Origin: Gnetum montanum
Lineage: Eukaryota > Streptophyta > Gnetopsida > Gnetales > Gnetaceae
Assembly: GCA_015680685.1 (NCBI GenBank)
Contig: MNCI01000270.1
Location: 691,854-755,853, forward strand
Reading direction: 5' to 3'
Length of the DNA stretch: 64,000 nt
Under the pieces are notes generated by a model that saw only the letters and a list, made by a program, of their open reading frames with translations, was not told where the DNA came from and made no database searches. The position numbers were made by a program, and so were the translations under genes. How positions within the stretch are numbered: position 1 is the first letter of the stretch; each line of letters begins with the position of its first letter. Positions 56,036 through 64,000 of this stretch are shown in pieces.

Positions 56036-56204
56036 TCCACGATGGATCAAGAAGCAGTTACACATAGCGTAGCAACCCCACTACTTCTTGCCCAGTTGGC
56101 ATCCTTTGTAAAATTACCACCTTTTAGTTTTGCATCCATCCATCTATGCTAGATACCAATTAGCTATTCTCTAAATCGTTAGCATATCATTTTTTTACCA
56201 TCCC

Positions 56205-56395
56205 ATGGCCCGAAATGGCCTAAAACTAGCGATGGCCCAAAATGGCCTAAAAATGAAAAAATTTTCTCTATTTACATCATGTACGATGGCCTGAAATGGT
56301 CTAAAACTAGCAATGGCTTGAAACGACCTAAAAATAGTAGTGGCCTAAAATGGCCTAAAACTAGCGATGGCCCAAAATGGCCTAAAACTAAAACA
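56205..56395 (+). repeat. Minisatellite R1 after F protease
   Basis: About six units of GATGGCCCAAAATGGCCTAA plus AACTAGC, near 27 bases, with degenerate ones between. It separates the protease from the 3' end of the antisense gene. Confidence 0.78.
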
Positions 56396-58849
56396 TTAAA
56401 AACAAAAACATAAAATCGATCACATAGATAATGCATAGGCTAGCATAAGACCAATTTTCTTTCAAAATTTGCTTCTTTCATTCAAAGGTTTTTCCATCAA
56501 ACAATGTTTTCCATAGTTTTGCAAAAAATACAAAAAATTGAAAACCCATGCTGTCATAAGTCATTTTTGCCTACATCATCTTCAACATAAGCCTTCACAT
56601 AGCAGAAAGTGACTAACTTGAGATGACCCTACATCTTCCTTGAGGGGTATGCAATCCAAGCTGAGCCTGAGGTGGTGCCAGACCTCATCCTCCATGATAT
56701 TTACACAGTACCTATCACTTGGTTTAGCATTTGCAGCAACTTTCTCCTTTTCAACGGCCATCCATCTTGGCTGTCCCGGATAAAAGGAGGCAGTAGCAGT
56801 CACACCTATGGGGAAGATTTACTTCTCATTCAGGAGATTCATTAACCATCACCTATTCTATGAACTTGTTGTAAGCCTCAGAAGCACCAATGGCATTCAT
56901 GAATTCTTCATAGGTAAATGCCTTCACTGAAGCATCCCGGTATTGTTTGTGGTAGGTGGCATGTTCTAGTTTATACATATGCTTATGGTTTTTCCAAGAT
57001 TTTCCCCACTCGTAAACCCTTGCACTGTAGTCTTTCCAGTCCTAGTTCTTCTAAGCCAACAACTCCATTTGCATTCACTATTCTATTATCTCCTGGGTAG
57101 CCTCATTATTGCACTGCATGGCTATCCAATATCTAGCATAATCTATGATAGTTGTGCATCAACTGCCATCATTAGTATCACGATCCATGAGGAACTTATT
57201 CTTGGATTGGAGGTCTCCCACCTTGGCACTCAATTCAGCCTTCTCTTTCTCAGTCCTCTGGACCCATTTTCACAGGTCTTCATTGACACACCTACACTCC
57301 CACAAGGAATGCCCCAAGTGCAAAACACATTTTCTAGCCTCATCATATATGCAACGAGGCACCTCAGCCACTTCAGGTGAGAATGTAGGCACGATGTCAA
57401 CTTTCAATGCTTGTTTCAAGTCCCACTTGAGTTGAGAGACTATAACCACACAAAGAGCACATTAGTCATACTATCATAGCGAAGTTAGCAACTCAAGAAG
57501 TCTAGCATAGCAACCTCAAAAAATCCTAGCTTAACAACTTTACTTACCCACTTCAAGATCAACCTATCTGAGATGGCCAATCATGTCATCGACGACCCCC
57601 TACATGAAAGTAAGCTTGTCGGGGGTCTTGGCCCATGGTTCCAAGCGAATCAAGGGAGGTCCTATAGCATTAACAGTGGTTTCTATCATACAACCAAATG
57701 CATTAGTAATGACTGAGATGGACTACAATTAGGCTATGAGTAACACAAATGACAGTGTAAGGGCTCCTATCCAGTAAACCCTTGGGGGTGATAACGAGGG
57801 GATCACCGATCGACATATTATCGAATATATTGTGAAACTTACCAGCATCTAATTACAGTTCCCCTCCTTTCTGAATCAAAACTATGGTAGCACCCTTAGC
57901 ATTTGTCTACTCCCTCGATGCTAAACTACATTCAGTAGAGGGTTCTCTAGTAGAAGTCCCTTTCCGGTCGATGTGGGCTTCCACTTTATTTATTGGGGCC
58001 TTTCCTTTTAAGGCACTAGCATTCCTCTCATCTACAAGAGGCTCCTCTTCATCTCCAAAAATGTCCTCCTCTTCAGTAGGAGGGTTCTCCTCATTGAGAG
58101 GAGCCCCTTCCTTAATGGCAGGAGCTCCTTCTCTCTTGAATAGGGCCCTTTCCTCTATGACTGGGCCCCCCGTGTTTTTATTTGCTACCCCCATCTTGGG
58201 GGTCGACACCTCTTCATCACCTTCTTCTTCTTCTTCTTCTTCCTCTGGCAAGAAAAACATATTCACATTATAGCTTAAACCACATTAGCTTAAAATAGGT
58301 GCTATGCTATGCTACACTACCTAGCGTAGCACAAAGTAGCAAGCATTTAATCAAAAGACGAAGAAACAAAACAAGAATTTAATCAAAAGGAGAAGAAACA
58401 AACACAAGGAAGAGTATTCACCTATGGGAGGCTATATCCTGTGTAGCTTAAACCATAGTGATGGTCCCCCTTCCTCACCCATATGGGAAGGCTCCTTGTC
58501 TGGATGAGGCCTCTTTCACCATAGCTTAGTAACCACTGTCTCAGCTATGAGATGTTTCCCCTGGGATATGCTACCTGTAGCAGCAAGGGGCACCTCTTCC
58601 ACACTGTCCTAGCCACAGAAGTTGCAGGCCACCTGATCCTTAGTCATCATGAAAAATGACTCCCCAATAGCTTCTAGGAGATCTTGAGATCAGGTGGTCC
58701 AAAGGATTTAGCAAATCCATAGTTTGTAAATCTGGTTATGATCTTGCATAACCCAGACTCCATTCTCATGGACTACCAAAAACTCTACGATACACCACAA
58801 GCAGGCTATGTAAAAGGCATGGTGCACATTGAAATGGGACTCATGCTCC

Positions 58850-59005
58850 TTATGAAGTGTGACCATTTCAACTTGCAAGCCTTTGCAAAGATGCCTAGCC
58901 CAGTTGTAGTGGGCCCCTTCTTCCATNGTTATGAAGTGTGACCATTTCAACTTGCAAGCCTTTGCAAAGATGCCTAGCCCAGTTGTAGTGGGCCCCTTCT
59001 TCCAT
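58850..59005. other. Assembly join: single N between two exact 77-base copies in exon 4
   Basis: 58850-58926 is repeated exactly as 58929-59005, with N at 58927 and one extra base. The B copy of the exon has the segment once. It is most likely an unmerged contig overlap. It disrupts the exon 4 frame artificially. Confidence 0.75.
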
Positions 59006-59453
59006 GACCTCCCACATCACCTAAGCTTGCTCAATCACAATAATCTTCCCTTGGAAAAGTAGCTTGGGAAACACATGAGCACGAAAGATGGGGTAAACAT
59101 CTTTGAAGGCTTTCAGCTTGACCTTCTCCATGAGGATTCTCTTTTGCACTTTTGCAATTCCTAACCACTCCTCAATGTCCCTCTGATGGTTTGCCTCTTT
59201 CTTGGTCTTTGATCCTATGGGGAGACCATCAGCTAGGATATCGAAAAGGTATGTGAATAGCTAGTCATTTATTTCAAGGACCACCTGCACTCCATGTACA
59301 CATGTGAGAAAGTGGTCTACCTTTTCAGAAAATAAGTCAGCTAGGGTAAGCATCTCAGTGGTAGGGATGCTCAAGTTTATGGCCAGGAAAAAATCCATGA
59401 GCCTAGCATCATGAAGGTTCTTGATCAGGGATTCCAAGGTTGTGTTGCATAAC

Positions 59454-59504
59454 TAGTATTGGCTCTCATCTACCCCCTCCCCCCCTCGGTACTCCCGCCC
59501 CCCN
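59454..59504. other. C-rich low-complexity stretch ending in a single N
   Basis: CCCCCTCCCCCCCTCGG-type sequence leads to an N at 59504. It replaces the end of exon 3, intron 3 and the start of exon 4 of the antisense gene. It is probably poor sequence at a contig end. Confidence 0.6.
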
Positions 59505-59840
59505 ATGGTGGAAGATCAACCAAGACATCTTCGATAGTGATTGGATTAAAGGGTGTCCATCCCCCATCCAACCAACTAGACTCCTTGCATCTATCGTAGA
59601 ACTTGGAATACCAGGTTGGGTAGGTTTTGTACTCACCCCTGCATTGACCTATCATGCCTGTGCACATATTCTCAGTGGAAGAAAACTCTCGTAGCACCAT
59701 CTATGCTAAGGCCAACACATTCATATCACCATGAAGCTTGTTCTCGTTGATGAAAAACCTGGTAACAAACACACACTATTAACATTTTACTAGCATAACA
59801 AACATTACATAGCGTAACAAAACATGTCTACAAAACTCAC

Positions 59841-60290
59841 CCACCAGCACAATAAACGGTTCTTGGTAGGTTCTAGAGGCATGTTCCCATGTGATGGGCA
59901 ATAAACAATGTGTTGTATGAATGGTAGCAATTATACTCGGGCATTTCCCATATCCAAGGCAAACACCTCAAATTTTTTGTGAACTGACTGGATCCTTCTC
60001 CCTACTTGGTGCTAATTTCTCCATCCATCAAAAATTTCAGAATACCCTGATTTTCCCTAGGCAACAAGGTTTCTGTTATGATGGCTACTACCTCCTTCTC
60101 CAAGTGTGAACAAACGATCACACTAAAGCACTAGATGAGAAATTGCAGAAAGTCTTGCACTCCTTCCCGGAACCAAATTGCCTATTGCCCCACACATGCA
60201 TGGGGTGGAGGGATATTGGCCACTAGTTCTCTTATGCAACATAAAACCCCTACGATATCTAGGACAATCAAGATTGGCCTTAGTGCCACC
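59841..60290 (-). other. FCP1/NIF-like HAD domain region (exon 2, copy in F)
   Basis: The frame reads LRPILIVLDIVGVLCCIREL, IPPPHACVGQ, a stop, AIWFREGVQDFLQFLI, FSVIVCSHLEKEVVAIITET, and ends with LRCLPWIWEMPEYNCYHSYN and TLFIAHHMG. Exon 2 is exactly 450 bases, as in B and B1. The DIVGV motif is the same as in B, so loss of the second Asp predates the split of these copies, if the domain assignment is right. Confidence 0.45.
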
Positions 60291-61106
60291 CTACAAAACA
60301 AAATAGAAAATGTTAATGGCATGTTCGAGTGGAGTTCAAATATAGCGTAGAAAAATTAGCATTTAGTAGATAGCGTAGCACGATTCTCATATAGTGTAGC
60401 AAAATCAACTTAGCATAGCAAGAACAAAATTAAAGACAAATCTTTTAAAAAAGAAGAATTTAATACACTGCATCTATTCAACAAATCTACCTAACAAAGT
60501 GATTAGCATCATGTCGTGATAGAACACGTGTTACACTATCACATCATGCACGTGGCCAAACCCTCTTGAGGATCGTACACTATGCTATTTACATGTTAAG
60601 TGGCTCAAATCGTCCAAGCCTCTATGGAAATGGTAGCCATAGTGATGGCAGTCTAGGTGACATTGCATGCAACTTTAGCATAGCATCTGTATGTCTGTCA
60701 TGGTCGAAAAGGAAACAACGATGACGTAAGGGCCAAAATGACGATAACACGATGATAGAAAACAGAGATTGCAAAAATAAATTGTAGAAACAAAAACAAG
60801 AAAAGAAGAAATAATAACAGAGGTATAAGAAAACAAAGGAATCATAGTAGCCTACCAGGCCAACGATGTCTCCTCTCGCACCACGATGCATGCTTGTGAC
60901 ACACACACTAGGGTTTCTTTCACTTCATCAACCTTGGTGAGTGCCAAGTGTTTGCATTCTTTCTTGGTAGCCATCGTCTCACTTGCCAACTCTTTTTTCA
61001 TTGCTACATTGAATCGTCTTGCTCCTTGTTGGTAGAATCACTCTATGCTCTGAATGTGGACCTACACTATTACAATGAAAATGATGAATTTACCAGGGGT
61101 TAAACC

Positions 61107-61116
61107 CTATTTATAG
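61107..61116 (-). promoter_or_regulatory. TATA box of the antisense gene (F)
   Basis: On the minus strand CTATAAATAG, 106 bases before the exon 1 ATG at 61001. It is conserved with 47916-47907. Confidence 0.62.
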
Positions 61117-61254
61117 CTACAATGGTGAAAAGGAAACTTGTCATTCTCTCTCCCTAATTAATGTGAGGTGTTTCATATAGTGTAGCATGCCTACCATGGT
61201 GTAGCAGCACTATTTGCATTATGGCAGGTGGGCCTAAGCGAAAAGCCTTAACAT

Positions 61255-61480
61255 GCTTCAAACTAGTTGTTTACCTTCACAAAAATATCGCATTAGTAGT
61301 CTGCAAAGACCTTAAACTAGTACCTTCAAAATTCCACATTCTGGTGGTCCATAACGACCTTAAACTAATACTCCAACCTGTTGGTAGTCTGCAAAGATAC
61401 TAAACTAGCAATTGTTTGCATTTTACATTAGTAGTTTGCATTTTTACTTCTAGCCGGTTTGCCACAACCTTAAACTAGCA
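61255..61480 (+). repeat. R2 block of spaced CCTTAAACTAG words, F
   Basis: The word (GA)CCTTAAACTAGCA occurs about five times, preceded by GTCTGCAAA or GTCCATAAC, with uneven spacing. It sits between the promoter of the antisense gene and F pol, as in E2. Confidence 0.65.
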
Positions 61481-61607
61481 ACTCTTAAGCTTTCTATCAT
61501 ACTTTCTACTTATTTCTATTGCTCACATTTCATTGCTACTTTGCAAATTTTCACTATGCAGAGTTACTACAAATAGGTACCTCTTGACTAGACTTTCATC
61601 TCATTTT

Positions 61608-61612
61608 GGCAG
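61608..61612 (+). promoter_or_regulatory. Candidate splice acceptor before F pol
   Basis: TTTCATCTCATTTTGGCAG, then GTTGAGCAAGAATGG. It is conserved in position and form with the E2 site ending at 48504, at the point where pol similarity begins. Confidence 0.4.
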
Positions 61613-63340
61613 GTTGAGCAAGAATGGAAATCCATCATGATCTCTATTCACCTTTAAATTTAAGAAGTCTACATGGCGAACTCACAAGACAAGTGAACCT
61701 AGAGCTAATAGACTGGGAATCACCTGCAGTTAGCACTGTAGCATCCTTAGAGGCATCCCCAAACTAGCCTGAGCATCTGGTCCAAGCCCTAGATTTAGAG
61801 GCTAAGGATGTAACTGAAGACCCTCTCATCAAAATGCCTATGACCACATCCATGAGGGAGATAAAAATGTAGAAACTTAGTTCCCTCCTAGATTCACAGA
61901 CACACAAATATGTAGCCAAAATTCTTCAAGATAACATTGAAGTCGTTGCATGGTCATACAGTGAGATGTTGGGTTTAGATCTGAGGTTGATATACCACAA
62001 CATTGTCTTAGATCCATGCATGAAAGCAATTAAGCAAAAGGCTCACATGGTTAAACTAGAGATTGCACTAGTCGTATGGGATGAAATCACCAAGGTATCT
62101 CAGGCTGGTTTCATCTGAGTAGTTGATTACTCAGAATGGGTGTTTAACATCATTGTAGTTTCTAAGAAAATGGGAGGAATACGAATCTATATAGACTTCT
62201 GGGATCTGAACAAGGAAATGATCAAAGATGATTTCCCACTTTTGAGCATCGATTAACTCATTGACACTATGACTGGTCATGCTCTATTATCCTTTATGGA
62301 TGGTTTCTCTAGCTACAACCAAATTCATACTAACTCAGAGCATCAGTTAACAATAACCTTTATGACCCCATGGGGTACCTTCTATTATACTATGATGCCC
62401 TTTGGGCTCAAGAATGCCAGAGCAACCTATCAGTGAGCCATGACTTACATCTTAGAAACACTAAACGATTATGTGGATGACATAGCGGTGAAATCTAAAG
62501 AAGTTGGTGATCATCCCAATGATCTAGGTGTAGTCCTCAAGTGTTGCCAGATGCACAATTTATGCCTTAATCCAAAGAAGTGTGTCTTTGGGGTGAGAAC
62601 CGAACTCATGTTAGGGTTTGTAGTATCGGAGGTTGGAATACGAGTGGACCCTGACAAAGTCAAGGCCATCATTAATCTACCACCACCTACAAATATTAAG
62701 AAATTGCACGGGTTACAAGGTAGAGTGTAGTTCATTAGAAGGTTTATAGAAAAGTTGACTGACAAGTTACACCCCAGGCAACATCTACTAAAAAAAGGGA
62801 TGAACTTCGAATGGACACCATAGTGCCAACAAGCCTTTGATGATCTAAAGAAATACCTTTTTCACCTCCCAACTGTTTACTCACCATAGAGGGATAAGCC
62901 TTTATTCATCTACCTTGCACCTGAGACATGTCTATCATGGTATTGTTATGTTAGAAACAAGATGATAGTTCTGAGATACGAGTGTACTACCTAAGTCATG
63001 AACTAAAAGCGTATGAAGCTAAATACAATGAGGTGGAGAGAAATTGCCTTGTCTTAGTGTTTGCATTGAAGAAGTGGAGACAATACCTATTTCATAGCAA
63101 GATTAATATTATTTGCAAGAGCAATATACTTTAGGCTATTAAAACAACCTATATGAAAGTAGTAGGATAGCCTGGTGGAAAGAAATAATAGTGGAATTCG
63201 ATTTGCATTATGTCAGCCAATCATTGACAAAAGGTCAAGCTATAGCAATGCAAATTACGACCTCACCCATCAATGATTGGGCAATCATAGATCCTGAATT
63301 CCTAGAAGAGCATGTTAGCACTATCAATGCCATCCCATTG
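61613..63340 (+). pseudogene. Element F reverse transcriptase and RNase H
   Basis: The reverse transcriptase has HMVKLEIALVVWDEITKVSQ, YSEWVFNIIVVSKKMGGIRI, DDFPLLSID, LIDTMTGHALLSFMDGFSSY, TMMPFGLKNARATYQ and the catalytic YVDD at 62470-62481. The connection has FGVRTELMLGFVVSEVGIRV and DPDKVKAIINLPPPTNIKKL. RNase H continues (NFEWTP, CQQAFDDLKK, RDKPLFIYLA) and becomes hard to read after about 62940 through frameshifts. Stops (CAG to TAG, CGA to TGA) occur at sites intact in E2, so the two copies decayed separately. Confidence 0.9.
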
Positions 63341-63354
63341 TAGCTTGAACCTAC

Positions 63355-63770
63355 TTTACATTTAGACAGTGCCTCGACCGTGAGAGGGGGTAGTGCAGCT
63401 ACTGTCATTACGTTCCCCTCTAGGGAAATGCATCCTTTTTCTTATCATTTTTCATTCCCTTGTACAAACAACATGGTAGAGTACGAGGGGTTACTCATGG
63501 GCCTCTTAGTAGCCTAAGCATTAAGCATACAACACCTGGAGATAAACGAAGATTCACAACTAGTTGTGAATCAAATCACTAAGATCTATGCCTACAAAGC
63601 TACACACTTGAAACCCTACTACGACCTAGAAAAATGTTTGCTCAAATAATTTGCAACTATAGATGTGCAACACATGCCACACAACGAAAACTCTGTAGCA
63701 GATGTGCTGGCCACCCTAGCATTAAACATGCCACCACACTTGTTCGTAAGTTTGGTAGCCTAGATTACCA
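63355..63770 (+). pseudogene. Element F additional RNase H, full span
   Basis: The frame has SASTVRGGSAATVITFPSRE, FSYHFSFPCTNNMVEYEGLL MGLLVA, a stop, ALSIQHLEINEDSQLVVNQI and TKIYAYKATHLKPYYDLEKC, NENSVADVLATLALNMPPHL. The NMVEYEGLLMGL and DSQLVVNQ motifs are typical of the second, archaeal-type RNase H of Tat elements, which sits between RNase H and integrase. This is the only copy here with its N-terminal half. Confidence 0.85.
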
Positions 63771-64000
63771 AGTGTATGGAGCCTATCACTTAGGTGGTAC
63801 ATGTAGCCTCTTTTAGTACTACAAATACCTAGGAGTGGTACTCCAACATTTAAGCCTACCTGCAACATGGTGAGCCCCCAAGTGGATTGACATCTACCTA
63901 GAGGAATGTGATCTGTAAACGTGCTCGACAATATGCACTCATGGGAGATAATGCCCTGTGCAAATGTTCCTATGATGGGATATTGCTAGCATGTGTAAAT
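63771..64000 (+). pseudogene. Element F integrase, N-terminal start, cut by the window end
   Basis: Frames give EWYSNI, AYLQHGEPPS, ARQYALMGDNALCKCSYDGI and LLACV, the region just before the integrase zinc finger in element B (20930-20700). The rest lies beyond 64000. Confidence 0.8.

Larger units (their letters stand above)
56554..61116 (-). pseudogene. Antisense gene copy in element F: promoter to last exon
   Basis: This is the fullest copy at the 5' end. From the TATA box (61116-61107): exon 1 is 61001-60856 (MKKELASETMATKKECKHL, KVDEVKETL), exon 2 is 60290-59841, exon 3 starts 59758 and breaks at an N (59504), exon 4 ends 58422, exon 5 is 58244-57843, exon 6 is 57661-57548, exon 7 is 57439-56618, and exon 8 is 56579-56554 with a TGA. 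Donors are GTAGGC, GTGAGT, GTGAAT, GTAAGT, GTAAGT and GTTAGT. Exon 5 is acidic (EEEEEEEEGDEE) and open for 119 codons. Exon 7 is mostly helical and charged. Exons 3/4 lose a piece at 59454-59504. It lies antisense between protease and reverse transcriptase. Stops such as TAG after FCG show it is not intact. Confidence 0.68.
50120..64000 (+). mobile_element. Element F: Tat-type retrotransposon inserted in E2 RNase H (3' end outside the window)
   Basis: Order: 5' LTR, primer-binding site, gag, protease, R1, the antisense gene, R2, reverse transcriptase, RNase H, additional RNase H, and the start of integrase. It is the most complete layout in the window and the reference for reading the others. 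The start TGAAACACCC follows the E2 frame (VKFDLHY) directly. The target duplication cannot be checked because the far end lies beyond 64000. Confidence 0.88.

Overview
The window looks like intergenic heterochromatin from a plant with a large, repeat-rich genome. A seed plant is likely, and a gymnosperm would fit, but nothing in the sequence fixes the species. I found no intact host gene, tRNA, rRNA or CRISPR. Nearly everything is decayed Ty3/gypsy LTR retrotransposon of the Tat type. The support for that is Retrotrans_gag-like cores, a DDGA aspartic protease, Y(V/M)DD reverse transcriptase, an extra RNase H next to integrase, and an integrase with a zinc finger and a DNGPQF core. All reading frames are broken, mostly by C-to-T or G-to-A type stops.

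Layout. (1) 1-14994 is the upstream unit (E1) of a tandem LTR-internal-LTR-internal array: LTR 1-1694, gag to 3217, a deleted copy of a nested minus-strand element (B1, 3218-9422), a truncated LTR (9420-10597), integrase 10598-11338, a 3' region, and an LTR at 13159-14994 that also serves the next unit. (2) 13159-50119 is the second unit (E2, plus strand). Its gag is split at 16531/39517 by minus-strand element B (16532-39516), and the protease of B is split by minus-strand element C (25957-33871). Target-site duplications support both insertions (GATCT/AATCT and AAACT/AAACC). E2 resumes with gag, protease, an antisense gene (cut by LTR D, 43694-45131) and reverse transcriptase. (3) 50120-64000 is element F (plus strand), inserted in the RNase H region of E2: LTR, gag, protease, antisense gene, reverse transcriptase, RNase H, and the start of integrase at the window end.

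The most unusual feature is a multi-exon gene carried antisense to the retroelement, between protease and reverse transcriptase. It occurs in three independent insertions (B, E2, F) and in the duplicate B1. Exon lengths agree between copies (450/450/451/450 bp for exon 2, 114 bp for exon 6, about 821 bp for exon 7). Splice sites line up, and two copies keep a TATA box. Exons 2-3 resemble an FCP1/NIF-type HAD phosphatase with a degenerate catalytic motif. Exon 4 has a plant-transposon-like region, exon 5 is acidic and exon 7 is helical. Minisatellite blocks (R1 after protease, R2 before reverse transcriptase, R3 after integrase) share a TAAACTAGC-like core. They bracket both the gene and the places where internal deletions have happened.

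Exon limits and domain names are read by eye from alignments between the copies in this window. No database search was possible.
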